57,785 nt of DNA from Acidimicrobiales bacterium (GTDB lineage: Bacteria; Actinomycetota; Acidimicrobiia; Acidimicrobiales; AC-9), in the NCBI GenBank assembly GCA_036270875.1, contig DATBBR010000007.1, positions 1 through 57,785 on the forward strand, given 5' to 3'. The notes beneath the pieces were generated by a model, which was not told the DNA's origin, did not search any database, and worked only from the letters and a program-made list of their open reading frames with translations. The stretch's first letter is position 1, and each line of letters begins with the position of its first letter. Positions 16,783 through 24,953 of the stretch are shown one piece after another. A program made the position numbers and the translations under genes.

Positions 16783-18278
16783 CGGACCTCCCTCGCCCCT
16801 GCGGCGCTCGCTCCGGCCGGTCTGCGATGGGCCGGGTCGCCGCCCACCTCGGGATCAACGAGTCCCTGCCGTGACACAGGGACCACGATGGCCGCCACCG
16901 TGGCGAGGAGGAACGCGGCGGCCATGAAGCCGAAGGCGAGCCCGTAGCTCCGCTCCGTCGGGTAGCCGCTGGCGAGAACGCCAGCAGTCAGGATGCTGGC
17001 CACGATCTGGCTTCCAACCGCTCCACCGATGGTCCGGACGTTGGCGTTCATGCCGGTGGCGACGCCGGTGACGGTAGCGGGCACGGCGTCGACGACGAGG
17101 TTCGTCAGGGCGGCGAAGCCCAGTCCGAGCCCGAGCCCAGAGAGAGCACTGGCCGAGTAGACCTCCCAGGGCGCGCTGTGCGCCACGGCGAGCACGCCGA
17201 ACGGAACGGCAGAGGCGACGCCGCTGACCACGAGCGCCCCCTTGGCCCCGATGGCGGCGGTGATGCGCCCGTTGTAGAGCCCGGCGACGAGTGTGCCCAA
17301 GGCGCTGGGCACCAGGAACAGCCCGGCCATCGTCGCAGACGCCCCGAAGCCGTAGCCGGCCCGGGTCGGGGTCTCGACGAAGGGCGGCAGCACGACGATG
17401 GACGCGTACATGCCGATGCCGAAGAGCAGGGCCGCCACGTTCGTCCACCACACGGTTGGAATGCGCATCACGCGCATGTCCACCAGTGGCTGGCGGGCCG
17501 TGAGCTCGACGCGCACCCAGATGGCGAAGAAGACGACCGTGGCCCCGAACAACCCGATCACGCCCGCCGACCCCCAACCCCATACCGGTCCCTCGGTGAC
17601 ACCTACGAGCACCGCTACCAGCCAGGCCGACATGAGCACGGCACCCCGCACGTCCACCTTCCCGGGGGTCTTCACGGGGGACTCGGGTATGAAGCGGATG
17701 GTGGCGACCAAGGCGGCGACCACGAGGACCAGCGGGAACCAGAACAGCCAGTGGTAGGAGAGGTGCTGGACCACGGGCCCGCCCACGATGATGCCCACGC
17801 CGGCTCCGATGCCAAGCAGCGCGGAGATGAGCCCGATGCCCCCCGCCACCTTCTCAGTCGGGAACTCGTCGCGGATGATCCCGAAGGCCAGCGGGAACAC
17901 CGCACCGGCAACCCCCTGGATCACCCGGGCCACGATGAGCAGCCAGAGCGACCCCGCGAAGCCTCCCAGGATCGTGCCCGCAGCCAGGACGGCAAATACA
18001 AGGACGAGCATCTTCTCTTTGCCGAACATGTCCCCGAGGCGGCCGAGGATCGGGGTGGCCACCGACGAGCTGACCAGGAAGGCGCTGAGAAGCCAGGCGA
18101 CGGCCGATTCGCTCGTGTGGAGATCGTGCTGAATGGTGGCGAGGGCCGGCAACACCATCGACTGCATCAGGACATAGGCCAGCGTGCCGATGGCGAGCAC
18201 ACCGAACGTGACCCGGTAGTGCTGGCGCGGCCGGTCTCCGGTCGCCGTCCCGTCGGCGTCGAGCGCGACCGGAGCCAT
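16779..18278 (-). CDS. MFS transporter, DHA2-like 14-TM family
   Basis: A 499-aa membrane protein with about 14 hydrophobic helices. The loop 2/3 motif appears as LGRLGDMFGKEKML, and motif C as GIGAGVGIIVGG. It has an Ala/Gly-rich cytoplasmic tail (GGDPAHRRPAGASAAG). The family exports drugs or small metabolites by proton antiport. The start ATG 18278 lies 22 bp downstream (in the direction of transcription) of the palindrome at 18301-18315, and the downstream TetR gene overlaps by 4 bp. Substrate unknown. Confidence 0.88.
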   Translation of the reverse strand: MAPVALDADGTATGDRPRQHYRVTFGVLAIGTLAYVLMQSMVLPALATIQHDLHTSESAVAWLLSAFLVSSSVATPILGRLGDMFGKEKMLVLVFAVLAAGTILGGFAGSLWLLIVARVIQGVAGAVFPLAFGIIRDEFPTEKVAGGIGLISALLGIGAGVGIIVGGPVVQHLSYHWLFWFPLVLVVAALVATIRFIPESPVKTPGKVDVRGAVLMSAWLVAVLVGVTEGPVWGWGSAGVIGLFGATVVFFAIWVRVELTARQPLVDMRVMRIPTVWWTNVAALLFGIGMYASIVVLPPFVETPTRAGYGFGASATMAGLFLVPSALGTLVAGLYNGRITAAIGAKGALVVSGVASAVPFGVLAVAHSAPWEVYSASALSGLGLGLGFAALTNLVVDAVPATVTGVATGMNANVRTIGGAVGSQIVASILTAGVLASGYPTERSYGLAFGFMAAAFLLATVAAIVVPVSRQGLVDPEVGGDPAHRRPAGASAAGAREVR

Positions 18279-18300
18279 CCTCGGGAGACTAGCAGCGAAG

Positions 18301-18315
18301 CGGAATCAGGTTCCG
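18301..18315 (-). promoter_or_regulatory. Candidate TetR operator upstream of the MFS-TetR operon
   Basis: Perfect inverted repeat CGGAA-TCAGG-TTCCG, 15 bp. It lies 23 bp upstream of the MFS start codon, where an operator for the co-encoded TetR protein would be expected. The repeat is short, so chance occurrence in GC-rich DNA is possible. Confidence 0.45.
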
Positions 18316-18358
18316 GTTAACTTGGCTACGGGACCGGTGAGGGTCCGCGGCGGGGGGC

Positions 18359-18381
18359 GGGCCGGCCTCCCGGGCCGGCCC
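18359..18381 (-). terminator. GC-rich hairpin at the end of the thiolase gene
   Basis: Nine-base-pair perfect stem GGGCCGGCC / GGCCGGCCC with a 5-nt loop, beginning at the first base of the thiolase stop codon and ending before the MFS promoter. There is no T-tract; the position suggests transcription termination of the thiolase/DUF35 unit. Confidence 0.4.
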
Positions 18382-19589
18382 TACGCGGCGGCGCGCTCGA
18401 GGACGTGAACGCCGCAGGCCGAGCCGAGACCGATGACGTGGGCCAAGCCGACTGTCGCGCCCTCGATCTGACGATCACCCGCCTCCTCGCGGAGGTGGTG
18501 ACACACCTCCCAGATGTTGGCGATGCCGGTGGCAGCAATGGGATGGCCCTTCGACTCGAGGCCGCCGGAGACGTTGACCGGCGTCCGGCCGTCCCGCCAA
18601 GTGGCGCCGGACTCGAAGAACGGCACCGCTTCGCCCTCGGCACACAGGCCAAGGTTGTCGTAGTGCACGAGCTCCGCGGTCGCGAAGCAATCGTGCAGCT
18701 CGACCAGGTCGAGGTCCTCAGGTGAGACACCCGACTGCTCGTAGGCCTGGCTGGCCGCCTGGCGGGTGAGGGTGTTCACGTCGGGGAGGACCTGGCACGC
18801 CTCCTCCCATGGGTCGGTGGTCAGCACCGAGGCCGACACCTTCACCGCCCGCCGTCGTTGCGTCGGATCCAGTGTCTTGAGCTTCTCTCCGCTGACCACC
18901 ACCGCCGCAGCGGCGCCGTCGCAGTTGGCCGAGCACATCGGCCTCGTATTGGGATAGGCGATCATCACGTCGCCCATGATCTGGTCGAGCGTCATCTTCT
19001 TGCTGTAGGCGGCGAGTGGGTTGAGCGTCGAGTGCGAGTGGTTCTTCTCGCTGATCCGCGCGAACAGCTCGAAGGTTGCTCCACCGTGCTTGTGTCCGTA
19101 CTCCATCCCCACTTGAGCGAAGACGCCCGGCATCGTCTCGGTGCCGACACGGCCGTCGATCGTGGCGACCGAGCCGTAGCGCCCGTGGGGCTCGTACACG
19201 TTCCGGTCGCTCTTGGGCCTGCCGCCGCCCCCGAGCAGACCCGCGCCGGCAAGCTTCTCGACGCCGACGGCGAGCCCCAGCTCGCACTCCCCGGCCTTGA
19301 TGGCCATGACGGCAGTCCGCAGGGCCGTGGCACCCGTCGCGCACGCGTTGGCCACGTTGTAGACGGGGATGCCTGTCTGGCCGATCTGCTTCTGCAGCTG
19401 CTGGCCGATGCCGTTGGCGGCACCCATGAGGTTGCCGGCCGCGAGCACCCCCATGTCCTTCATCGAAACGCCACCGTCGGCCAGCGCGGCGAGCGCCGCC
19501 TCCGCTGCCAGGTCCACGGTGTCGAGATTGGGATGCTTGCCGAACTTCGTCATGTGGATCCCGAGGATCCACACATCGTCACGCGCCAT
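18381..19589 (-). CDS. Thiolase family protein (SCP2-type / lipid-transfer-like acetyl-CoA acetyltransferase)
   Basis: A 402-aa thiolase-fold protein. Nucleophile Cys83 lies in NACATGATAL; the C-terminal catalytic elements appear as ELHDCFA (His in place of the NEAF motif, as in SCP2-thiolases) and SKGHPIAATG. The GLGSACGVHV end matches the usual C-x-G loop. ATG 19587-19589 has GGAGGAG just upstream. The gene overlaps the DUF35 gene by 11 bp; in actinobacterial steroid and aromatic catabolism, DUF35 and SCP2-type thiolases form heteromeric complexes (for example Ltp2 retro-aldolase with its DUF35 partner). Thiolysis or a retro-aldol step on a CoA ester is the likely job. Confidence 0.88.
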   Translation of the reverse strand: MARDDVWILGIHMTKFGKHPNLDTVDLAAEAALAALADGGVSMKDMGVLAAGNLMGAANGIGQQLQKQIGQTGIPVYNVANACATGATALRTAVMAIKAGECELGLAVGVEKLAGAGLLGGGGRPKSDRNVYEPHGRYGSVATIDGRVGTETMPGVFAQVGMEYGHKHGGATFELFARISEKNHSHSTLNPLAAYSKKMTLDQIMGDVMIAYPNTRPMCSANCDGAAAAVVVSGEKLKTLDPTQRRRAVKVSASVLTTDPWEEACQVLPDVNTLTRQAASQAYEQSGVSPEDLDLVELHDCFATAELVHYDNLGLCAEGEAVPFFESGATWRDGRTPVNVSGGLESKGHPIAATGIANIWEVCHHLREEAGDRQIEGATVGLAHVIGLGSACGVHVLERAAA

Positions 19590-19989
19590 CAGGCTCCTCC
19601 AGCGGCTCGAAACCGAAGCCGACCGCCTCGGTGCCGTCATCGTCCGCACCGACCACGTAGGTGGCCAGACGGACCTTCATGCCAAGCTTCACGTGCTCGG
19701 GATCCGGCGTGGTGTTGATGACGTTGGCGCGCACGCTCGTCCCACCGCAGTCGATGACCGATGCGACGAACGGGACCGGGATGCCGGGCGCTGCCATCGA
19801 CACGATCGTGAAGGCGCGCAGCACGCCCTCGCTGTCGATCGGAGCCTTGTGGAATCCGGTCCCCCCGCATGACGCGCAAGCGTTGCGCCGGTCGAAGTAC
19901 CGTGCCCCACACGACGAGCACTCGTTCGCCTCCAGGTGCGGCTCCTCGCCCAATACCAGGTACTCGACCAACGGGATCTGTCTGCCCAC
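19579..19989 (-). CDS. DUF35 zinc-ribbon/OB-fold protein, thiolase partner
   Basis: About 136 aa. The zinc ribbon has Cys24, Cys27, Cys38 and Cys41 (CSSC...CASC) and the following residues form the OB-fold (LRAFTIVSMAAPGIPVPFVASV). DUF35 proteins bind acyl-CoA and partner with SCP2-type thiolases. GTG 19987-19989 is preferred because GAGGGAG lies just upstream; the in-frame GTG at 20022 is the alternative. It precedes and overlaps the thiolase gene by 11 bp, which fits a tight heteromer. Confidence 0.88.
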   Translation of the reverse strand: MGRQIPLVEYLVLGEEPHLEANECSSCGARYFDRRNACASCGGTGFHKAPIDSEGVLRAFTIVSMAAPGIPVPFVASVIDCGGTSVRANVINTTPDPEHVKLGMKVRLATYVVGADDDGTEAVGFGFEPLEEPDGA

Positions 19990-20064
19990 ACCTTCTCCCT
20001 CAAGGCCGCGCCGCGGTGGCACGTGTCACACGACCCTAACAAGGCGAGACACGTCCTTCCAAGT

Positions 20065-20973
20065 TCACCGGCTCTTGGCCCCGACGTACGTCGAGCCGAA
20101 GGCCTGCAGAAAGTCGCGGGTCTCGGCGGCGGAAGGGGATGCGCCTGGGACGATGATCCAGGTGGCGCCCGCCGCCTCCAGGACGCCGAAAGCGTCACGG
20201 TGGCGCTCGACGTCCTTGGTGGGATCGGCGATGGTGCCGTCCGCGTAGGACGGGGCCACCTGGAGGACCTCGCCTCGCTCACCAGCGAGGTCTCGGAGCT
20301 CGGCGACCTTGGCGGCGATGTCGGCAGCCGTCTCGAGGTGGGGCGTCCGGGCCGTGGCCGATACCTGGGCAGGACCGACGAGCGGCATCCAGCCCTGGCA
20401 TCGCCCGGCGATGCGCCGGAGGGTTCGCCGGGCGTTGCCACCGAGCCAGATGGGGATCGGGTCCTGCACCGGACGGGGCCGGGCGACCACGTCCCTGGCC
20501 TCGAAGTGTGCCCCGCGATAACTGAACGGCTCGCCGCTCCAATGCATCGGCAGGACGTCGAGCACCTCGTCGAGGAGGACGTTGCGCTCTTCGAAGTCGA
20601 CACCGAGGGCGAAGAACTCCGACTTCTGATAGCCGGTGCCCATCCCGAGGATGAGGCGACCATTGGACACCTTGTCCACGCTCGCCGCCGTCTTCGCCAG
20701 CAGCGAGGGGTTCCGGTACGGGCCCACGGCGAGGTAGGTGAGCAGCCGCAGCCGGGTGGTGACCGATGCTGCGCTCGCAAGGGCGACAAAAGGGTCGAGG
20801 GTCTGGTGGCCTCCCGACGCGAGCCAGCGAGCGCCCGGAGCGGGGTGCTCAGTGAACGCCAGCCCCTCCCAACCGGCGGCCTCGGCGGACCTCGCCACCT
20901 CGCCGACGGGCCCGGCGTCGAGCAGATCGCCGTCGAGGCCTCGGAGCTCAGGATACGAATAGATGAACTGCAT
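20065..20973 (-). CDS. LLM-class F420-dependent oxidoreductase
   Basis: A 302-aa luciferase-like TIM-barrel protein. Seen motifs are ARSAEAAGWEGLAFTEHP near the N-terminus, PSLLAKTAASVDKVSNGRLILGMGTGYQKSEF in the middle (the nonprolyl-cis-peptide/flavin or F420 region) and PIWLGGNARRTL later, all diagnostic of the F420-dependent branch in actinobacteria. Substrate unknown. ATG 20971-20973 has an AGGGGG purine run just upstream. It is divergent from a second LLM gene and 75 bp from the DUF35 gene, which suggests participation in the same catabolic unit. Confidence 0.88.
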   Translation of the reverse strand: MQFIYSYPELRGLDGDLLDAGPVGEVARSAEAAGWEGLAFTEHPAPGARWLASGGHQTLDPFVALASAASVTTRLRLLTYLAVGPYRNPSLLAKTAASVDKVSNGRLILGMGTGYQKSEFFALGVDFEERNVLLDEVLDVLPMHWSGEPFSYRGAHFEARDVVARPRPVQDPIPIWLGGNARRTLRRIAGRCQGWMPLVGPAQVSATARTPHLETAADIAAKVAELRDLAGERGEVLQVAPSYADGTIADPTKDVERHRDAFGVLEAAGATWIIVPGASPSAAETRDFLQAFGSTYVGAKSR

Positions 20974-21046
20974 CGGCCCCCTGGTCTTCGATGTCCACTG
21001 CGACGACTTCCTCTCGGTCCTCGTCGCCAACGGCGCTCGACGATAC

Positions 21047-21060
21047 TGTCCTGTCGGACA
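21047..21060. promoter_or_regulatory. Small inverted repeat between divergent LLM genes
   Basis: TGTCC-TGTC-GGACA, 5-bp arms, midway in the 115-bp gap between the divergent LLM genes at 20973 and 21089. It may be an operator shared by both promoters; the arms are too short for a firm call. Confidence 0.3.
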
Positions 21061-21088
21061 CCAGGCAGGCAGAGTGAGGCAGCCCAGG

Positions 21089-21943
21089 GTGGAGCTCGGT
21101 TTTACGTCCATGAACACGCCCGAGGACGGAGCGCCCGCCGAGCTTGCCCGGGCGCTCGAGGAGCGGGGCTACGGATCCCTGTGGGTGGGCGAGCACTCCC
21201 ACATCCCCGTCTCCCGCCGCACTCCGTACCCCGCCGGCGGCGAGCTGCCACCGCAGTACCTGCGGATGATGGATCCGTTCGTCACCCTTACGGCGGCGGC
21301 CGCCGCCACCGAGCGGCTGCTCGTCGGAACGGGCGTGGCTCTCCCGCTCGAGCACGACTTGCTGGGCCTGGCCAAGTCGGTCGCCACCATCGATCGGATC
21401 TCGGGCGGACGGTTCCTGTTCGGCGTCGGCGTCGGATGGAACGAGGAGGAACTGACCAACCATCGCCCGATCCCGTGGGCAAAGCGGTACCGGGCACTCG
21501 CCGAGTGCGTCGTCGCCCTGCGGGTGCTCTGGTCGGATCACGAGTCGGAGTTCCACGGCCAGTTCTACGACTTCGACCCGGTGTGGTCGCACCCCAAGCC
21601 CATGACGACACCCCACCCTCCCCTGCTCTGTGGCATGGGCGGCCCCCTTGGCGCCCAGCACACCATCGAGTGGGCCGATGCCTGGCTGCCCATGGACGTC
21701 GCCCTCGGCGACGTGGCCGAGCGGCTCACCCGGTTCCGGGCGAAGGCCGAGGAGGCCGGCCGGGGTGACATCCCGATCTCCATGGTTACATGGGGAGATC
21801 CCACGATCGACACCCTCAGGGCGTACCGCGATCTGGGCATCGAGCGCGTCGTGCTCGGCGCCGGCCGCCAGCACTGGGACGACCCGAAGACGACCTACCC
21901 GTTCATCGACCGCTATGCCGCCTACATCGACGTGCTGAGGTAG
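21089..21943 (+). CDS. LLM-class F420-dependent oxidoreductase
   Basis: A 284-aa luciferase-like protein of the TIGR03619-type branch: N-terminus LGFTSMNTPEDG, YGSLWVGEHSHIP, LAKSVATIDRISGGRFLFGVGVGWNEEE and PPLLCGMGGPLGAQHTIEWADAW. GTG 21089 gives the standard first strand (ELGFTSMN); ATG 21110 would delete it. F420H2-dependent reduction of an unsaturated or activated substrate is typical. It is divergent from the 20065 LLM gene and upstream of an SDR and a quinone oxidoreductase. Confidence 0.88.
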   Translation: MELGFTSMNTPEDGAPAELARALEERGYGSLWVGEHSHIPVSRRTPYPAGGELPPQYLRMMDPFVTLTAAAAATERLLVGTGVALPLEHDLLGLAKSVATIDRISGGRFLFGVGVGWNEEELTNHRPIPWAKRYRALAECVVALRVLWSDHESEFHGQFYDFDPVWSHPKPMTTPHPPLLCGMGGPLGAQHTIEWADAWLPMDVALGDVAERLTRFRAKAEEAGRGDIPISMVTWGDPTIDTLRAYRDLGIERVVLGAGRQHWDDPKTTYPFIDRYAAYIDVLR

Positions 21944-22036
21944 CGAGCACGCACCGACGCGGCGTCGTTGGCCACCGATCCGACAACAATGCGAAGCTAC
22001 TGGTTGAGTAGTCCGTGTCCGGGAGGATGACGATAC

Positions 22037-22903
22037 ATGGGAGCTCGAGACCCGGACCTCCGGCACAAGGTTGCTCTGGTCACCGGGGCGAGCCGGGGGG
22101 TCGGCGCTGCGACGGCGCTGGCCCTTGCCAATGCTGGCTGCACCGTTGCGTGCGCGGCCCGAGCGACCACCGAGCAGCCGCAACGAACGCCTGGGACCAT
22201 CGACGACGTCGTGAGCCGGATAGAGGATGCAGGAGGCACGGCGCTCGCCGTTCCTACCAACCTCGCCGACGAGAACCAGGTGGTGGGGATGGTCGCCGAG
22301 ACCGTCGATCGCCTGGGCCGGGTCGATGTGCTGGTGAACAATGCCGCCATCACCTTCGTCGGCGACCTCGATATCCCGCTCAAGCGGCACGACCTCATCA
22401 TGGAGGTCAACCTTCGCGCCCCTCTGGTCGCCATGCGCGAGGTGAAAGGTCACATGATCCGGCAAGGGGGTGGAGCAATCGTCAACATCTCGTCGGCTGC
22501 GGCACTGCACCCACACCCCGGCCTCATGTCCTACGGTATCGCCAAGATCGGTCTCGAGCGCCTGACCGTTGATGCTGCCGCACAGTTGCAACCCCACCAC
22601 ATCGCCGTGAACTGCTTTCGAATCGACATCCCTGTGGCCTCTGAGGGATTCGTCGCCAACACACCTGGGGTGGACAGGTCGAGCTGGGAGCCGTCCGAGG
22701 TGGCCGCCGAAGGCATCCTGTGGATGGTTCGTCAGCCGGCCACCTACTCGGGTCGCAGGGAGAGCATGTACGCGCTGCGTCATCGGGAGTCGATCATGAA
22801 GTCTCGCGCCGAGCGAGGCTGGGACGGCCCACCGCCACCCACAGAGCTCTACGACGGCCTGGCCGAGGTGGGCGAGAGCACCTTCCGCGAGCCCTATGAG
22901 TGA
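22037..22903 (+). CDS. Short-chain dehydrogenase/reductase (SDR)
   Basis: A 288-aa SDR. NAD(P) motif TGASRGVG (16-23), structural NNAA (101-104), catalytic Ser152/153 (NISSAAALH), Tyr166 and Lys170 (SYGIAK) are all present. The C-terminal tail of ~60 residues beyond the fold is longer than classical SDRs and ends in acidic/aromatic sequence. The ATG has GGGAGGATGA upstream. Oxidation of a hydroxyacyl-CoA or alcohol is plausible given the adjacent thiolase, LLM and quinone oxidoreductase genes. Confidence 0.9.
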   Translation: MGARDPDLRHKVALVTGASRGVGAATALALANAGCTVACAARATTEQPQRTPGTIDDVVSRIEDAGGTALAVPTNLADENQVVGMVAETVDRLGRVDVLVNNAAITFVGDLDIPLKRHDLIMEVNLRAPLVAMREVKGHMIRQGGGAIVNISSAAALHPHPGLMSYGIAKIGLERLTVDAAAQLQPHHIAVNCFRIDIPVASEGFVANTPGVDRSSWEPSEVAAEGILWMVRQPATYSGRRESMYALRHRESIMKSRAERGWDGPPPPTELYDGLAEVGESTFREPYE

Positions 22904-22968
22904 CTTCACCAGCCTTGTCGATGCCGGCCGCGGAGCCGGCCGAGACAGCTGAGTTCGCGTAGTCCTCG

Positions 22969-23940
22969 ATGCGCGCTGCCCTCGTCCGGTCGTACGGCCC
23001 GCCTGAGTCCGTCGGGGTCGAGCTGGTGGACGACCCCACCCCGGCGGCAGGCGAGGTGGTCATCGAGGTCCGTGCCGCCGCGGTCAACTTCCCTGATGTG
23101 CTCCTCATCAGGAACGAGTACCAGGTCCATGTGAACCCCCCGTTCATTCCCGGCAGCGAGTTCGCAGGCACCGTCCGCGACGTCGCCGACGACGTCACCG
23201 AGATCCGACCTGGGGACCGCGTGCTGGGGGCGACCTTCATCGGTGCATTCGCAGAGCTGGTGGCGGCTCCCGCGGCGGGTCTCCTGCGGCTCCCGAAGGG
23301 AGTGCAGTTCCGTGAGGCGGCGGCCTTCTGGGTGACGTACAGCACGGCCTACCACGCCCTGAGAAGCGTCGCCCAGGTCGCGCCGGGCGACTGGGTCACG
23401 GTGCTCGGCGCGGCGGGCGGCGTGGGCATGGCGGCCATCGACGTCGCCCGGGCGCTCGGCGGGCGCGTGCTGGCTGCCGCGTCCAGCGTCGACAAGCTTC
23501 GTGCGTGCCGGGAGCGCGGGGCCGAGGCAACGGTCGACTACGCGACCGAGGACCTCAAGATGCGAATGCGGGAGCTCACCGGTGGTGGTGCCGACGTGGT
23601 GATCGATCCCGTCGGTGGCCCGTACTCCGAGCAAGCGCTCCGATCGACGCGATGGGGCGGCCGCTTCGTGGTGGTCGGGTTCGCCTCCGGCACGATCCCC
23701 TCGGTTCCCCTCAACCTCGTGCTCCTCAAGGGCGCCATCGTGCGCGGCTTCGACCTCCGGACCTTCGGCGAGCACGCACCCGCCGAGCTCGCCCGCGATC
23801 GGCGCGAGCTGCTCGAGCTCGTCGGATCCGGCCAGCTACGCCCGCTCGTGTCAGCGGTGTTCCCTCTGGAGCGAGTGGGCGACGCCCTCGCCCATCTCGG
23901 CAGCCGGCGAGCCATCGGGAAGGTGGTCGTCGAACCCTGA
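22969..23940 (+). CDS. NADPH:quinone oxidoreductase-like MDR protein
   Basis: A 323-aa medium-chain dehydrogenase of the QOR type. Nucleotide-binding GAAGGVGMAAIDVARALGG, AAAVNFPDVLLIRNEYQ near the N-terminus and the C-terminal LAHLGSRRAIGKVVVEP match the family; no zinc-binding Cys cluster exists. These enzymes reduce quinones or enones with NADPH. No Shine-Dalgarno precedes ATG 22969. It lies 65 bp downstream of the SDR gene on the same strand. Confidence 0.88.
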   Translation: MRAALVRSYGPPESVGVELVDDPTPAAGEVVIEVRAAAVNFPDVLLIRNEYQVHVNPPFIPGSEFAGTVRDVADDVTEIRPGDRVLGATFIGAFAELVAAPAAGLLRLPKGVQFREAAAFWVTYSTAYHALRSVAQVAPGDWVTVLGAAGGVGMAAIDVARALGGRVLAAASSVDKLRACRERGAEATVDYATEDLKMRMRELTGGGADVVIDPVGGPYSEQALRSTRWGGRFVVVGFASGTIPSVPLNLVLLKGAIVRGFDLRTFGEHAPAELARDRRELLELVGSGQLRPLVSAVFPLERVGDALAHLGSRRAIGKVVVEP

Positions 23941-24025
23941 CGGGGGGAAGCTGTCTGCAGTATCGAATGCGCGCCGCGCAGGGCTACGCTCGTTGCGTTT
24001 CGCCTCCCACCCCTAGGAGCTGGAC

Positions 24026-24892
24026 ATGGACGTCGGAATCGGTCTCCCCAACTCGCTGTTGGACGTGGAAGGTCCCGAGCTCCTCGCGTGGGCTCAGCGA
24101 TCGGAGCAGCGTGGCTTCTCGTCGCTCAGCACGATCGGCCGGATCGCCTACGGATCCCACGAGGAACTGATCGCGCTGGCAGGATCAGCCGGCGTGACTG
24201 ATCGGATCGCCCTCATGCCCACCGTCCTGGTGGCCCCACCTCGTCAGGCGGTCCTCCTGGCCAAGCAGGCCGCCACACTCCAATCCATCTCGAACGGCCG
24301 CTTCCGACTCGGGCTGGGCATTGGCGGGCGTGACGACGACTGGCTCGCGCTCGGTGAGCAGCCAAGACACAAGGGCCAGAAGCTCGAGGAGTGCATCGCT
24401 ACGTGCCGGTCGGTGTGGGCGGGGACACCACCCGAGGGCGCGCTACTGCCCGTTGGACCCAAGCCGACACGTCTGCCCATCGTGTTGGGCGGGTACTCGG
24501 AGTCTTCCTTTCGACGGGCGGGCCGGCTGGCCGACGCCTTCGTGGCGGGCCCCATGCCGCCCGAGGCGGTGGCGGGCGCCTACGAGGTCGTCAAAGCCAG
24601 TGCCGCCGAAGCCAAACGCGAAGCACCGCCGCTGTATGCCGCTCGTTACGTGGCGATCGGAGACGACGTCGCGGAAGAAGCCGACCGCAACGCTGGCAGC
24701 TACTACGGCTCCGCCGGTGACGCCATGGTGCAGATGGTACGGGACGGGATCCTGCGTTCCTCCGACGAGGTACGGGGGACGCTCGACAGCCTGAAGCAGG
24801 CAGGAGTGGCCGAGGTGTGCCTCTGGCCACTGGCCCGCAGCCTCGACCAAGTCGACCGGTTCGCCGACGCCGTGAAGGGTTACCAACCGTGA
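24026..24892 (+). CDS. LLM-class F420-dependent oxidoreductase
   Basis: A 288-aa luciferase-like protein with VGIGLPN at the N-terminus, PRQAVLLAKQAATLQSISNGRFRLGLGIGGRDDDW, and PIVLGGYSESSFRRAGRLADAFVAG, diagnostic of the family. AGGAG lies 6 nt before the ATG. Third LLM gene of this island; substrate unknown. It is convergent with the transporter-MarR gene across a GC-rich hairpin. Confidence 0.88.
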   Translation: MDVGIGLPNSLLDVEGPELLAWAQRSEQRGFSSLSTIGRIAYGSHEELIALAGSAGVTDRIALMPTVLVAPPRQAVLLAKQAATLQSISNGRFRLGLGIGGRDDDWLALGEQPRHKGQKLEECIATCRSVWAGTPPEGALLPVGPKPTRLPIVLGGYSESSFRRAGRLADAFVAGPMPPEAVAGAYEVVKASAAEAKREAPPLYAARYVAIGDDVAEEADRNAGSYYGSAGDAMVQMVRDGILRSSDEVRGTLDSLKQAGVAEVCLWPLARSLDQVDRFADAVKGYQP

Positions 24893-24929
24893 CGGCGGGG
24901 ACGGTCGCATCGCCGGCGGACGGGAAGGC

Positions 24930-24948
24930 GCCGCGGCGGCTCCGCGGC
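24930..24948. terminator. GC hairpin between convergent genes
   Basis: Stem GCCGCGG / CCGCGGC (7 bp) with loop CGGCT, between the stop of the LLM gene (24892) and the stop of the transporter-MarR gene (24954). No T-tract. Confidence 0.4.
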
Positions 24949-24953
24949 GGCCC

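Noticed and set aside
20948-22909. Long minus-strand open frame over the LLM and SDR genes
   Set aside because: Overlaps two well-supported plus-strand genes and has no domain signature.
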